DNA from: Belliella kenyensis
GTDB lineage: Bacteria; Bacteroidota; Bacteroidia; Cytophagales; Cyclobacteriaceae
DNA: 64,000 bases
Direction of reading: 5' to 3'
NCBI RefSeq assembly: GCF_022549675.1
Contig: NZ_JAKZGR010000006.1
Coordinates: 218,576 to 282,575 of the forward strand
The first letter of the stretch is position 1. Each line of letters begins with the position of its first letter. Below are positions 1 to 8,985 of the stretch, in pieces. The notes under the pieces are model-generated. The model did not search any database, was not told the DNA's origin, and saw nothing but the letters and a program-made list of their open reading frames with translations. The translations under genes and the position numbers were made by a program.

Positions 1-1087
1 ATAGGTTTGGATCTTGAGTGGCAAAATTATTTATGAGAGAATTCCTTCTTGGACTAAATTCAAGCACTGCATTCATTCTATTCACTTGACCTTGTGTGAA
101 TAAATTCATACAAGCATCAGGACTATAATCCATAAAATTTTCAGTCATATCTCTGCTACCGCATGAAAAAATTGGAATGTTGATTCTACAGGAGTTGTTT
201 GCGTTCTGCTGGTTTGGAGTATCTTCTACAAAGTCATCCACATCACAGCCATTGGCAGGGTTTTGAGCATCTCCCCATATGTGCCTGAGTCCGAAGAAGT
301 GACCTACTTCATGCGTTGCAGTCCTGCCTCTAGACCCCGAGATTGCATTTCCTCCTTGTCCAAAATACCTGTAGTCAACCGTGATACCATCGAGTTCTCT
401 TTGAGTAGGTATAAAGTTCAAGCCAGGTAAATCTGAAACAGGAAAAGTAGCATAACCTATGAATGGTTGCTGAAGTGGTACTACCCAAATATTCAGATAA
501 CTCTCTGGTGGCCAGATAGACAGCTCTGAAATCAATGCAGCATCTGTCTGGTCGTATAGATTTTTTGTGCCTAGGACTCGAACTATCCCATTTGTTGGTA
601 GTCCTCTAGGATCAACTTTAGCAAGGACGAATTCAATATTTGCGTCTGCAGCTACATTCAGGAATTCGCTAGGCGTTTGATTTCTGTCCAAGTTTTCCCT
701 TCTGAAATCTTCATTGAGAATTCTAATCTGAGATTCTATCTGAGAAACTGGTATATTGGAACCTTGACCTATGGGTGTACCTCCGTGAATTACGTGTACT
801 ACTACAGGTATTACCCTTGGATCATTCTGCATTCTGCTTTGAATCCTTGGAGATTTGGCTACTTCTTCTAGTTTTCCACTTATCCAACTTTCGAAGTAGT
901 CTCTAGAACCATACACACCTAGCGCTTCTTCTTGTAGTTTTTCAAAATAAACATGAGCACACTTTTCATCATGAATATGCTGAAGAGGTTGACCAAAAAA
1001 GCTTTGTGCTTTGATTGAAAAACTCAAAAGAAAGAAGAAAAGGGTAAAACAATTGTTTACCCTTAGTTGGCTAGATGTTCTTATCAT
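1..1087 (-). CDS. secreted M43 (pappalysin/cytophagalysin-like) zinc metalloprotease, partial
   Basis: The gene starts with ATG at 1087 and runs off the left edge of the window, so only about 362 N-terminal residues are visible. Residues 1-30 form a signal peptide with a basic start and a hydrophobic run ending near SIKAQ. The zinc motif HEVGHFFGLRH lies at residues 259-269 (H259, E260, H263, H269), followed by a Met-turn-like ENFMDYS. This HExxHxxGxxH plus MDY pattern is that of peptidase family M43B, whose secreted members degrade proteins outside the cell. The C-terminus, where a T9SS sorting domain would be expected, is not in the window. It lies 18 bp downstream of the Nfu gene on the same strand, so co-transcription is possible but need not mean shared function. 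The peptidase class is clear; the substrate is unknown. Confidence 0.85.
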   Translation of the reverse strand, partial: MIRTSSQLRVNNCFTLFFFLLSFSIKAQSFFGQPLQHIHDEKCAHVYFEKLQEEALGVYGSRDYFESWISGKLEEVAKSPRIQSRMQNDPRVIPVVVHVIHGGTPIGQGSNIPVSQIESQIRILNEDFRRENLDRNQTPSEFLNVAADANIEFVLAKVDPRGLPTNGIVRVLGTKNLYDQTDAALISELSIWPPESYLNIWVVPLQQPFIGYATFPVSDLPGLNFIPTQRELDGITVDYRYFGQGGNAISGSRGRTATHEVGHFFGLRHIWGDAQNPANGCDVDDFVEDTPNQQNANNSCRINIPIFSCGSRDMTENFMDYSPDACMNLFTQGQVNRMNAVLEFSPRRNSLINNFATQDPNL

Positions 1088-1105
1088 AAAGATTATTTTC
1101 TGGAC

Positions 1106-1348
1106 TTAGGCCATTGTGATATTGATAGCTTCTACCTTTACAATCTCCGGAATTGCTTTTTTGATAGCTTCTTCTACTCCAGCCTTCAGTGTCATTGTGG
1201 ACATAGGACAAGAGCTACATGCTCCAGTAAGTTCTAATCTTAGCACCATGTCATCCGTCAATTCTACTACTTTTACATTGCCACCATCAGCTTCGAGATA
1301 TGGTCTGATGCTATCCAAGGCATGTTCTATTTTATCATTCATTTCCAT
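1106..1348 (-). CDS. NifU-like Fe-S cluster scaffold (Nfu domain)
   Basis: This 80-residue protein is a stand-alone Nfu (NifU C-terminal) domain. It shows the IRPYLEADGGNVKVVE opening and the conserved ACSSCPMS segment whose CxxC pair binds an Fe-S cluster at a dimer interface. Such proteins carry assembled Fe-S clusters to apo-enzymes in the cytoplasm. It begins at ATG 1348, 44 bp downstream of mrp on the same strand. Mrp is itself an Fe-S carrier ATPase, so the pair looks like a small Fe-S delivery operon. A second in-frame ATG two codons later is an equally possible start. The length is normal for the short Nfu class. Confidence 0.92.
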   Translation of the reverse strand: MEMNDKIEHALDSIRPYLEADGGNVKVVELTDDMVLRLELTGACSSCPMSTMTLKAGVEEAIKKAIPEIVKVEAINITMA

Positions 1349-1392
1349 ATTGTTATTTTTTCAAATACACTTTTCGGTGCACTGATTTCTTT

Positions 1393-2487
1393 TTATTCAT
1401 TAACGTGTACTACCGTAGTCTTACTTTTTTCTGCATTTCTGATCGCTACTTGACGAGCTACTGATTCTGCCAATTCTGAGAATGCCTTTTCTGTGATTCC
1501 TGCTTTCATCACTGCTGGAAAGCCAGAATCCCCACTTTCCCTTATACTTTGCACGATTGGAATTTCGCCTAAAAAGGGGACTTCAAACTTTTCAGCCAGC
1601 CTTCTTCCACCTTCTTTTCCGAATAGATAATATTTATTATTGGGCAATTCTTCTGGTGTAAAATAAGCCATATTTTCAACAACACCTAAGATAGGAACAT
1701 TTATTTGAGCCTGTCTGAACATCGATAGTCCTTTGGTGGCATCTGCCAAAGCTACTTTCTGTGGAGTAGTGACTATGACAGCACCTGTTACGGGTATAGT
1801 TTGTACCATCGTTAGGTGAATATCGGAAGTACCTGGAGGCAAATCTATCAAGAGGTAATCTAATGCGCCCCATTCTACATCTCCTATAAATTGTTTCAAG
1901 GCAGAGCTAGCCATTGGACCACGCCATACCACTGCGGAGTCTGATGGTGTCAAGAATCCAATGGACATCAATTTTACGCCATATTGCTCTATAGGTATGA
2001 TAAGGTTTTTGCCATTTTCTTGTTTTACAGCTGGTTGTTCAGCTTCTACATTAAACATCGTAGGTACAGATGGACCAGATATATCTGCATCTATCAGCCC
2101 AACTTTTGCTCCTGAATTAGCAAGAGCTACTGCAAGGTTGCTAGCAGTAGTGGATTTACCTACTCCTCCTTTTCCTGATGCTATGGCAATGATGTTTTTT
2201 ACATTGGGAAGCAGAGGTGTGTTGTCTCTGGTAGTCGTTACTTGAGAGGTCATGAAAATGTCAAGGGAAATATCCTTTCCAATTTCATCTTCAATAGCCT
2301 CTATGCAATTGTTTTTGATTACTTCTTTGAGTGGACAAGCTGGAGTGGTCAATACCACTTTGAAGCTTATATTATTCCCTTCAATTTGTATATTTTGAAT
2401 CATTCCTAAAGTCACCAGATCTTTTTTCAAATCAGGGTCTTCAACTTTAGATAGTGCACTTAGTATTTGCTCTTTTGTAATCGTCAT
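1393..2487 (-). CDS. mrp: Mrp/ApbC-type P-loop ATPase, Fe-S cluster carrier
   Basis: This 364-residue protein has an N-terminal MIP18/DUF59 domain (about residues 1-85) followed by a MinD/Mrp-type P-loop ATPase. The deviant Walker A, GKGGVGKST, lies near residue 105, and LLIDLPPGTSD is the second nucleotide motif. Mrp/ApbC proteins bind and transfer Fe-S clusters. The C-terminal CxxC pair used by many ApbC/Nbp35 proteins is absent: after ENMAYF the chain reads TPEELPNNKYYLFGK with no cysteines. The start is set at ATG 2487; an upstream in-frame TTG at 2502 would add only five residues and is less likely. The neighbouring Nfu gene supports a role in Fe-S delivery. A near-palindrome at 2538-2562 upstream could be an operator. 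Confidence 0.92.
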   Translation of the reverse strand: MTITKEQILSALSKVEDPDLKKDLVTLGMIQNIQIEGNNISFKVVLTTPACPLKEVIKNNCIEAIEDEIGKDISLDIFMTSQVTTTRDNTPLLPNVKNIIAIASGKGGVGKSTTASNLAVALANSGAKVGLIDADISGPSVPTMFNVEAEQPAVKQENGKNLIIPIEQYGVKLMSIGFLTPSDSAVVWRGPMASSALKQFIGDVEWGALDYLLIDLPPGTSDIHLTMVQTIPVTGAVIVTTPQKVALADATKGLSMFRQAQINVPILGVVENMAYFTPEELPNNKYYLFGKEGGRRLAEKFEVPFLGEIPIVQSIRESGDSGFPAVMKAGITEKAFSELAESVARQVAIRNAEKSKTTVVHVNE

Positions 2488-2582
2488 GAACTGCTTTTTC
2501 AATTTGTGCGCAAGTTAATCTATAAATATTCTAAATAAAACCTTTAACATGTATTAAGGTTTAACAAAAATCAATAAAAAAC

Positions 2583-2664
2583 AGACGAGAGGCTAGAAGC
2601 GAGAGAATAGAAACGAGAAGCGAGAGAAACAAGAATCAAGAAACAAGAAACAAGACTCGGGACA
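2583..2664. repeat. Low-complexity purine-rich repeat
   Basis: The segment is a degenerate tandem array of short A/G-rich words (GAGAAGCGAGAGAA, CAAGAATCAAGAAACAAG) and is strongly strand-asymmetric. No coding potential is seen. The array pattern suggests slipped-strand growth rather than a transposed element. Confidence 0.6.
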
Positions 2665-2804
2665 CAATAGAACTTAGAATTATGAATAGGTTTCCCCCTA
2701 GGATAGGAGAGAATTTCCCCTCCCTTTCGCTGCAGGCATATTTCCACTTTATTTCGCTTTTGCGTATTTCTCCCTCATCCTTCTACCTTCATCCTTTCTA
2801 AAAT

Positions 2805-2856
2805 CTAATCCTGAGCTATCAAGACAAAAATCTACAATCTAAAATCTAAAATCTCA
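2805..2856. repeat. AAAATCT-word repeat related to the one at 26.9 kb
   Basis: The word AAAATCT recurs, after a segment reading CTAATCCTGAGCTATC. A closely similar arrangement (CTAATCCTGATAGCTATC followed by AAATCTCC and CCAAAATCCC) is found at 26908-26970. The two stretches therefore look like diverged copies of one short dispersed repeat. Confidence 0.5.
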
Positions 2857-2874
2857 GAATAGCTGAATACTTAT

Positions 2875-2882
2875 TATATTTG
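2875..2882 (+). promoter_or_regulatory. Bacteroidota-type -7 box before dnaG
   Basis: TATATTTG matches the Bacteroidota -7 consensus TAnnTTTG exactly and lies 20 bp upstream of the dnaG ATG. No clear -33 TTG is seen at the usual distance. Confidence 0.5.
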
Positions 2883-2902
2883 AACTTTGATTTGGATAAA
2901 GC

Positions 2903-4855
2903 ATGGTAGTCAGTAGAGCAACGGCAGATAAAGTAAGAGATAGGGCGGATATAGAAGACGTTGTGAATGATTATGTGCCTTTGAAAAAGAAGGGGCAAAA
3001 CTTGTGGGCTTGTTGTCCTTTTCACAACGAAAAATCTCCTTCCTTCTCTGTGTCTCCTGCAAAGCAAATATACAAATGCTTCGGCTGTGGAAAAGCTGGA
3101 GATCCCATACAATTTGTGATGGATATCGAAGGTGTGGGATTCAATGAAGCGATCAGACACCTTGCTCAAAAATACGGGATAGAGGTAGAGGAAGATAAAG
3201 CTGTCACTCCAGAAGATGTGCAAGCATACAATGAAAGAGAGAGTCTTTATATTGTACTGAATTATGCCAAGGATTTTTTTGTAAAAAACCTTCAGACCGA
3301 AGAGGGTCGTGCGATAGGGCTGAGTTATTTTAAAGAAAGGGGATTCAATCAAGCCATCATTGATAAGTTTGATCTTGGATATACTTTGGATGGTTGGGAT
3401 CATTTGCTCAAAGCTGCCAAAGCAGCGGGGCATTCTGAAGATATTTTACTCAAGGCGGGCTTAGTCTTACAGAAAGAAGGTGATCCAAGTCGGATATATG
3501 ATCGATTTAGAGGAAGGGTGACTTTCACAATTCACAATCTTGGAGGAAAACCCATAGGGTTTGGTGCCAGGATATTGACCCAAGATAAGAAGCAACCTAA
3601 ATATATAAATTCACCTGAGACAGAAGTATATCATAAGAGTGATGTACTCTACGGTATGTTTCAGGCAAAGAAATCTATACGAGAGAAGGATAATTGCTAC
3701 TTGGTAGAGGGCTACACAGATGTGATTTCGATGCATTTGGCGGGAATTGAAAATGTAGTGGCATCCTCTGGAACATCCCTAACCGAAAATCAGATCAAAG
3801 TCATCAAAAGATTTACAGATAATGTCACTGTACTTTTTGATGGAGATGCTGCTGGGATCAAAGCGTCTTTGAGAGGGATTGACATGCTTTTGGAAGGGGG
3901 ATTGAATGTAAAAGCTGTCGTTTTTCCTAATGGTGATGATCCAGACAGCTATTCTCGAAAAGTTGGTTCTCAGGTATTTTCGGATTATTTGAGTGATAGT
4001 GCTCAAGATTTTATTGCATTCAAAATTTCACTTTTTGCAGAAGAAGCAGCTACAGATCCAGTCAAAAGAGCAGAATTGATACGATCAGTGATTCTGAGCT
4101 TATCAAAAATCCCTGATTCCATCATTCGATCTGTTTATATAAGGCAATCATCCAAATTGCTTGAAATAGATGAGGAGATTATTCATATTGAATTGAATAA
4201 GATACTTCTCAAAGTACAAAAGGATCAATACTTCAAAGAGCAAAGAGATCAGCATGATCAAGCTGATATGGCACCACCAGTGGATCTTTTTCTTCCCATT
4301 GAAGAGGAAAAAGTACCATATTCCACCCAACTTGAAGCACAAGAGCGTGAGATGATGAGGATGTTGGTAAACTATGGCTTTGAGATGGTTTCTGATGAGC
4401 TCAGCGTTTGCGAATATTTACTACAGGAGACTGAAGATTTAGAGTTTACCATACCAGTTTTCAATAAGATTCTGGGGATATACAAACAAGCACTTTCAAA
4501 AGGAATCCTACCTCAGCCCCAATATTTTCTTGAATCAAACGACCGAGAAGTCAAGCAAGAGGTGATCAATATGATCACCAAGAAGCATGAGATTTCAAAA
4601 CTTTGGCAAGAGCGTTTTCAAATTTTCACAACCACAGAAGCAGACGATCTTGCCAAATCTGTCTATGATAATATTCTCAGGCTGAAGCAAAAGGTGGTGA
4701 AAAAGATGCTAGAAGAAGCAAGGATCAAGATAAAATCAGCGCAGGATCAAAATGAAAGTGCAGAGGCAATGGATGAGAAGTTGCGCGTTTACATGGAATT
4801 GAAGCGATATCAAGTGGAGATAGACAAACAGTTAGGAATTGTAATTAGCAATTGA
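2903..4855 (+). CDS. dnaG: DNA primase DnaG
   Basis: This 650-residue protein makes RNA primers at the replication fork. An N-terminal CHC2 zinc finger is complete: C38, H41, C59 and C62 in CCPFH...CFGCG. The primase core follows, with a Toprim domain showing VEGYTDV (about residues 268-274) and the metal-binding DGDAAG (about residue 315). The remaining C-terminal ~220 residues are charged and helical, as expected for the DnaB-interacting domain. Length is normal for Bacteroidota primases. ATG 2903 is supported by the -7 box just upstream. The gene stands apart from rpoD and rpsU, with which it is linked in some other bacteria. Confidence 0.97.
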   Translation: MVVSRATADKVRDRADIEDVVNDYVPLKKKGQNLWACCPFHNEKSPSFSVSPAKQIYKCFGCGKAGDPIQFVMDIEGVGFNEAIRHLAQKYGIEVEEDKAVTPEDVQAYNERESLYIVLNYAKDFFVKNLQTEEGRAIGLSYFKERGFNQAIIDKFDLGYTLDGWDHLLKAAKAAGHSEDILLKAGLVLQKEGDPSRIYDRFRGRVTFTIHNLGGKPIGFGARILTQDKKQPKYINSPETEVYHKSDVLYGMFQAKKSIREKDNCYLVEGYTDVISMHLAGIENVVASSGTSLTENQIKVIKRFTDNVTVLFDGDAAGIKASLRGIDMLLEGGLNVKAVVFPNGDDPDSYSRKVGSQVFSDYLSDSAQDFIAFKISLFAEEAATDPVKRAELIRSVILSLSKIPDSIIRSVYIRQSSKLLEIDEEIIHIELNKILLKVQKDQYFKEQRDQHDQADMAPPVDLFLPIEEEKVPYSTQLEAQEREMMRMLVNYGFEMVSDELSVCEYLLQETEDLEFTIPVFNKILGIYKQALSKGILPQPQYFLESNDREVKQEVINMITKKHEISKLWQERFQIFTTTEADDLAKSVYDNILRLKQKVVKKMLEEARIKIKSAQDQNESAEAMDEKLRVYMELKRYQVEIDKQLGIVISN

Positions 4856-4899
4856 GAAACTTAAAATAGAAAGAAGGCGTTTTTCAGGGATAAATCTCG

Positions 4900-4907
4900 T
4901 AATTTTG
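4900..4907 (+). promoter_or_regulatory. Bacteroidota-type -7 box before ribBA
   Basis: TAATTTTG fits TAnnTTTG. Transcription would begin some 5-7 bp downstream, which places the alternative TTG start at 4905 inside the promoter and supports ATG 4935 as the true ribBA start. No FMN riboswitch-like conserved blocks are visible in the short leader. Confidence 0.55.
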
Positions 4908-4934
4908 CAGTCCGAAAGAAAGTATACTTCAAAA

Positions 4935-6155
4935 ATGACATCCTTACCCTACCAATTAGATTCCATCGAGGAAGCAATAGAAGCCATTAGAAATGGAGAA
5001 GTAATCATCGTAGTAGATGATGAAGATAGAGAAAACGAAGGTGACTTTGTATGTGCTGCGGAGAAGGTTACGCCTGAAATCATCAACTTCATGGCTACTC
5101 ATGGTAGAGGATTGATATGCGCACCCTTGATTGAGGATAGGTGTGAGAAATTGGGCCTTCAACTGATGGTTGGTAGCAATACAGCCGCTTTTGAAACACC
5201 ATTTACAGTTTCTGTAGACTTGGTGGGGCATGGGTGTACCACAGGTATTTCTGCAAGTGATAGGGCAAAGACTATCAGGGCACTGGTAGATGATTCGATA
5301 CATCCAGATGAATTAGGTAAACCTGGGCATATTTTTCCTCTTAAAGCAAAAAGGGGAGGTGTACTGAGAAGAGCAGGACATACAGAAGCTTCTATAGATT
5401 TTTCGAGACTAGCGGGTTTACAGCCAGCAGGTGTACTGGTAGAGATCATGAATGAAGATGGAACCATGGCAAGACTTCCAGATCTTGTTGAAGTGGCCAA
5501 AAGATTTAATTTGAAATTGGTTTCAATCAAAGATTTGATTGCTTATAGACTCAAAAACGAATCACTCATCAAAAGAGAAATTGGTGTGGCCATGCCTACG
5601 ACTTTTGGAGATTTTGAGCTGATTGCTTTTCGTCAGACCAATACAGAGGATATTCACATGGCACTCATCAAAGGAACTTGGGAGGCGGATGAGCCAGTGA
5701 TGGTTCGAGTTCACTCTTCATGTGTGACTGGAGATATATTTGGCTCTTGTAGATGTGACTGTGGGCCACAGTTGCATAGGGCTTTGGAAATGGTGGAGAA
5801 AGAGGGGAAAGGTGTGGTTCTATACATGAATCAAGAGGGGAGAGGTATTGGATTGATCAACAAACTGAAAGCATATAAACTTCAAGAACAGGGCATGGAT
5901 ACTGTTCAAGCCAATTTAGCTTTGGGTTTTCCTGAAGATAAAAGGGACTATGGAGTTGGTGCTCAGATTTTGAGAGATTTAAATATTAGCAAAATCAAAT
6001 TAATAACCAACAACCCAACCAAAAGGGTCGGGCTTTTAGGCTACGGTTTGGAAATTGTGGAGCAATTGCCAATAGAAATTCAGACTAATCCTCACAATGA
6101 AAAATACCTCCAAACCAAAAGAGATAAAATGGGACATAGTATTTTGAAAAAATAA
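4935..6155 (+). CDS. ribBA: RibBA: DHBP synthase / GTP cyclohydrolase II fusion
   Basis: This 406-residue bifunctional enzyme feeds both branches of riboflavin synthesis. The N-terminal half (to about residue 205) is 3,4-dihydroxy-2-butanone-4-phosphate synthase, with the acidic loop [11 protein letters not shown] and the motif [11 protein letters not shown]. The C-terminal half is GTP cyclohydrolase II, with the zinc site [15 protein letters not shown] (three cysteines) and the NQEGRGIGL loop. Length is standard for RibBA. The start is placed at ATG 4935 because the in-frame TTG at 4905 falls in the -7 promoter box. A terminator hairpin follows at 6173. Confidence 0.96.
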   Translation: MTSLPYQLDSIEEAIEAIRNGEVIIVVDDEDRENEGDFVCAAEKVTPEIINFMATHGRGLICAPLIEDRCEKLGLQLMVGSNTAAFETPFTVSVDLVGHGCTTGISASDRAKTIRALVDDSIHPDELGKPGHIFPLKAKRGGVLRRAGHTEASIDFSRLAGLQPAGVLVEIMNEDGTMARLPDLVEVAKRFNLKLVSIKDLIAYRLKNESLIKREIGVAMPTTFGDFELIAFRQTNTEDIHMALIKGTWEADEPVMVRVHSSCVTGDIFGSCRCDCGPQLHRALEMVEKEGKGVVLYMNQEGRGIGLINKLKAYKLQEQGMDTVQANLALGFPEDKRDYGVGAQILRDLNISKIKLITNNPTKRVGLLGYGLEIVEQLPIEIQTNPHNEKYLQTKRDKMGHSILKK

Positions 6156-6172
6156 TGAACTACATTAAATAG

Positions 6173-6197
6173 TCCTCTCTACAAAGAGAGGATTTTT
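6173..6197 (+). terminator. Rho-independent terminator after ribBA
   Basis: TCCTCTCT and AGAGAGGA form a perfect 8-bp stem with a 4-base loop, followed directly by five T residues. Confidence 0.75.
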
Positions 6198-6318
6198 CAT
6201 TTAGTCTATTGGTAATGACCTTCTCACACATATTTACCTTTGAATTTTATACCATGGATTTCAACCAAATTCAAATGAAATTCGTTATTCTTTAAGTTAG
6301 ACCAAAATAGCAGCAATC

Positions 6319-6951
6319 ATGAAAAAGGCATGTATACTTCTTTTTTTGAGTTTTGTGATTTCAATTTATGCAGATGCACAAAACAAATTTCCATCCCAAG
6401 TATGGCACAGGGGAAAAATTTCTACTACGGATGGTCAGGCGATTTCTGGTTTGTTGATGTATGATTTGGATAATAATGTAGTACAGCTGCAAAGAGAAAG
6501 TGTACAGACTTTTGGAGCTTCAAATGTCACCCAATTTGAGATTTATGACGAAGTCTATGGAGGTATCAGGACATTTTATTCTTTACCATACGCTCAATCT
6601 ACGGATTATGAGACACCAGTTTTCTTTGAGGTTTTGACTCAGGGAGAAGATATAGCGTTGCTATGTAGAGAATATATCGCCACGGATAATAGAGGTATGG
6701 GAATGTATGGCCCTATGATGATGAATCCAATGTGGGGCGGACCCATGATGGGAGGTCATCGCTTAGCCTTCAATTTTTTCTTTTTTAAGGATGGTAAAAT
6801 CCAGAAGTACTCTCAAAAGAAAAAGGACTTGATGGACTTTTTTGATGACCGAGAAGATGAAGTAAAATTGTATATGAGAAAAAACAGGCTAGCACATGAC
6901 AAGCGAGGAGACTTGCTCCGCATCACCGCCTATTACAATCAAATAAAATAA
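6319..6951 (+). CDS. Secreted protein of unknown function with a Met/Gly-rich patch
   Basis: This 210-residue protein has a clear signal peptide (residues 1-20, hydrophobic, ending SIYADAQ). I do not recognise a named family. The body predicts as mixed beta structure, and around residues 130-150 there is an unusual run rich in Met, Gly and Pro (GMGMYGPMMMNPMWGGPMM). It ends in a charged, helical tail. The surE start codon is only 5 bp downstream, so the two genes are probably co-transcribed; ribBA upstream is separated by a terminator. Met-rich patches can bind copper or arise from repeat expansion, but no catalytic motif supports a function here. Confidence 0.75.
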   Translation: MKKACILLFLSFVISIYADAQNKFPSQVWHRGKISTTDGQAISGLLMYDLDNNVVQLQRESVQTFGASNVTQFEIYDEVYGGIRTFYSLPYAQSTDYETPVFFEVLTQGEDIALLCREYIATDNRGMGMYGPMMMNPMWGGPMMGGHRLAFNFFFFKDGKIQKYSQKKKDLMDFFDDREDEVKLYMRKNRLAHDKRGDLLRITAYYNQIK

Positions 6952-6956
6952 ATTTT

Positions 6957-7739
6957 ATGTCAAAAAGACCCTTGATTCTAGTATCCAATGATGATGGAAT
7001 CACTTCAAAAGGAATAAGAGTACTAGTAAATGTAATGAAAAAATTAGGGGACGTGGTGGTAGTCGCACCAGATAGTCCTCAGTCAGGAATGGGGCATGCC
7101 ATTACCATCGGTGAAACACTCAGACTATATGAGGAAGATATTTTTGACGATGTTGTTGCTTATAAGTCGAGTGGGACTCCCGCAGATTGTGTTAAGTTGG
7201 CCAAACATTACGTTTTAAAAGACAGAAAAGTAGACTTGATCGTCAGTGGCATCAACCACGGGAGCAATACCTCTATTTCTGTGCTGTATTCAGGTACTAT
7301 GTCTGCTGCCATCGAAGGTGCTCTGGAAGGATATCCTTCTATTGGTTTTAGTCTTTGTGATTATTCTTCCAATGCAGATTTTAGTCATGTTGAAGAATAT
7401 GTCTATAAAATAGCCAGACAAGTGCTGGATCATGGGATGTCCAAAGGAGTGGCATTGAATGTCAACTTTCCCCCAAAAAGAAATGAACCAATCAAAGGTG
7501 TAAAAATCTGCCGTCAAGCCCATGCCAAATGGCAAGAAGAATTCTCAGAAAGGTACGATCCAAATGGACGAAAATATTTCTGGATGGCAGGTAATTTTGT
7601 CAATTTTGATAAAGGAGAAGATAATGATGAATGGGCAATCGCCAACAATTTTGTATCCATTGTTCCTTGTCAGTATGATTTAACTGCTCACCATGCCATC
7701 AAGTTGATGAATGAGGATTGGGATTGGGAGAAATTCTAA
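6957..7739 (+). CDS. surE: 5'/3'-nucleotidase SurE
   Basis: This 260-residue protein is a SurE-family nucleoside monophosphate phosphatase. The metal-site motif SNDDGI is at residues 10-15 (D12, D13), followed by S43 in SPQSGMGHAIT. The conserved SGTPADCVKLA, SGINHGSN and YSGTMSAAIEG segments are all present. It acts in the cytoplasm in nucleotide turnover and survival in stationary phase. It starts 5 bp after the preceding secreted-protein gene and ends at a strong terminator. Family length is normal. Confidence 0.96.
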   Translation: MSKRPLILVSNDDGITSKGIRVLVNVMKKLGDVVVVAPDSPQSGMGHAITIGETLRLYEEDIFDDVVAYKSSGTPADCVKLAKHYVLKDRKVDLIVSGINHGSNTSISVLYSGTMSAAIEGALEGYPSIGFSLCDYSSNADFSHVEEYVYKIARQVLDHGMSKGVALNVNFPPKRNEPIKGVKICRQAHAKWQEEFSERYDPNGRKYFWMAGNFVNFDKGEDNDEWAIANNFVSIVPCQYDLTAHHAIKLMNEDWDWEKF

Positions 7740-7777
7740 AACACAAGGACAAGTCAAAAGGCTTGTCCTTGTGTTTT
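7740..7777 (+). terminator. Terminator after surE
   Basis: AACACAAGGACAAG pairs perfectly with CTTGTCCTTGTGTT (14-bp stem, 8-base loop) directly after the surE stop. It probably also serves the convergent gene on the minus strand. Confidence 0.8.
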
Positions 7778-7875
7778 ATACTATTTGAAAATTGGGGTAT
7801 CGAAATGAATTTTTCCTCATTTCAATTATGAAATATTTTTTTTACTGAAAGATTGTTTATCATAATTTCAAAACC

Positions 7876-8733
7876 CTACAATAAATCTGCTTCAAGATGC
7901 TCATAGCTTGTCTGTTCACTAATAAGGTTGAGATCTGAAAGTATCTTCATAGTCTGTATAAGTTCTGATTTTTCAATTGATGGGCTAGTGGCCCATTTTG
8001 TCTGACTTAGCCAAGCGACTACATCGGCTTCTTGGAGTCCGTAATTTTGGGCGATAAGTGAAGCAAAATTAGGGTTTTTAACCATCTCATCCGCATAAGC
8101 ATAAACGTGATTCCTCAACTTGATAAGCAGGTGTTGTTGCTTTTCTAAGATTTGCTCAGTAGCTACAATTACAAAACAGGGCCATGGTGTGGGAATTTCA
8201 CCAACTCTCTTGAAAAGTCCGGCATCCACAAGTGGCTTGGTTGTATATTTTTCCCAAAGGAACATTTTAGCTTCTTCTTTTTCAAAAGCCTTTTTAGCAC
8301 CTCCAAGGTTGTCAATAACCTCAAAATTTAATTTACTTTGATCCCATCCTTGCTGTTTGGCCAGTAAAAAAGCCATCAAGTGTGACCCTGATCCATATCG
8401 GCTAATTAGAAAGGGTGCTTGACTCAGTTCTTCAAGTGATTCTTCTTGAGATTTTGCAGAAATATGGACTCCCCATGTAAGGGGAGATGCAATGTGCAGC
8501 CCTATGATTTTACTTGGGTTTCCTTCTATTCGATCCTTGATAAAGCTCTCCGTGAGCACCAATGCTAGGTCTGTACTACCATCTCTCAATGCTTTGTTCA
8601 TCGCACCTGACCCTCTTGACTCTTCTATCCATTCAAGTTCAAAACCTTCATCCAAAAAAGGCTGCTCTTCTATAACTTTGATCCAAGGATAATTAAAATG
8701 CTCAGGAACTCCAGTGATTTTGATTTTTTGCAT
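7876..8733 (-). CDS. Cytosolic periplasmic-binding-protein-like protein (NMT1/SsuA-like fold)
   Basis: This 285-residue protein looks like a type II periplasmic binding protein domain: an N-terminal strand IKITGVPEHFNYPW, then GSGAMNKALRDGSTDLALVLTE and ISRYGSGSHLMAFLLA. It has no signal peptide or lipobox and no ABC permease or ATPase beside it, so it is probably not a transporter subunit. Cytosolic proteins of this shape are known, such as the yeast Ca3427 group, and some relatives are thiamine-precursor synthases of the NMT1/THI5 type, but the ligand here is unknown. It is convergent with surE. ATG 8733 is the only reasonable start. Confidence 0.7.
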   Translation of the reverse strand: MQKIKITGVPEHFNYPWIKVIEEQPFLDEGFELEWIEESRGSGAMNKALRDGSTDLALVLTESFIKDRIEGNPSKIIGLHIASPLTWGVHISAKSQEESLEELSQAPFLISRYGSGSHLMAFLLAKQQGWDQSKLNFEVIDNLGGAKKAFEKEEAKMFLWEKYTTKPLVDAGLFKRVGEIPTPWPCFVIVATEQILEKQQHLLIKLRNHVYAYADEMVKNPNFASLIAQNYGLQEADVVAWLSQTKWATSPSIEKSELIQTMKILSDLNLISEQTSYEHLEADLL

Positions 8734-8774
8734 GTGTAAATCTAAGTCAAATTCTGCAAAATTTTAAAATGAAA

Positions 8775-8832
8775 CTGATGGAATTGATCAATACCAACCA
8801 GTTTAACCAATGAATTGAAATCACTGGTAAAG
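8775..8832. repeat. Decayed fragment of the ~150-bp dispersed element
   Basis: AACCAATGAATTGAAATCAC followed by TGGTAAA (8805-8831) matches the right-hand part of the full elements at 26.6, 60.1 and 63.7 kb at about 23 of 27 positions. The preceding 30 bases match more weakly. The left end and the target repeats are not recognisable, so this is called a relic. Confidence 0.45.
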
Positions 8833-8985
8833 GAACCTTTAATAAATTTAACAATACATTGAAAAAATATTAAATATTATGAGTTTTATGTCTAATTATA
8901 ATCAAAAACCTATAGAATTTATTGACTAATCTTAATTTTATGTATAATTACATTTCAATACCTCCCAACTCTAAAATTCTTTCAA

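Larger units (their letters stand above)
2488..2902. other. Intergenic region with purine-rich simple repeats
   Basis: This gap separates the divergent mrp and dnaG genes. Positions 2583-2664 are built of short purine-rich words such as GAAGCGAGAGAA and AACAAGAAACAAGA in near-tandem order. Positions 2805-2856 repeat the word AAAATCT four or five times. A near-palindrome AAACCTT...AAGGTTT lies at 2538-2562 in front of mrp. No convincing open reading frame or RNA gene is visible. Confidence 0.7.

Noticed and set aside
2538..2562. Near-palindrome AAACCTT...AAGGTTT upstream of mrp as an operator
   Set aside because: It is short and A+T-rich, with no second copy seen in the window, so a regulatory call is not supported.
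2846..3433. 195-codon minus-strand frame over the dnaG start
   Set aside because: It covers the primase zinc-finger region and the dnaG promoter. Its composition is shadow-like and no domain is seen.
4905..4934. TTG start of ribBA ten codons upstream
   Set aside because: It lies inside the -7 promoter box, and the added residues are not part of the family. ATG 4935 is used.
4861..4934. FMN riboswitch before ribBA
   Set aside because: The leader is only a few dozen bases and has none of the conserved FMN-aptamer blocks.
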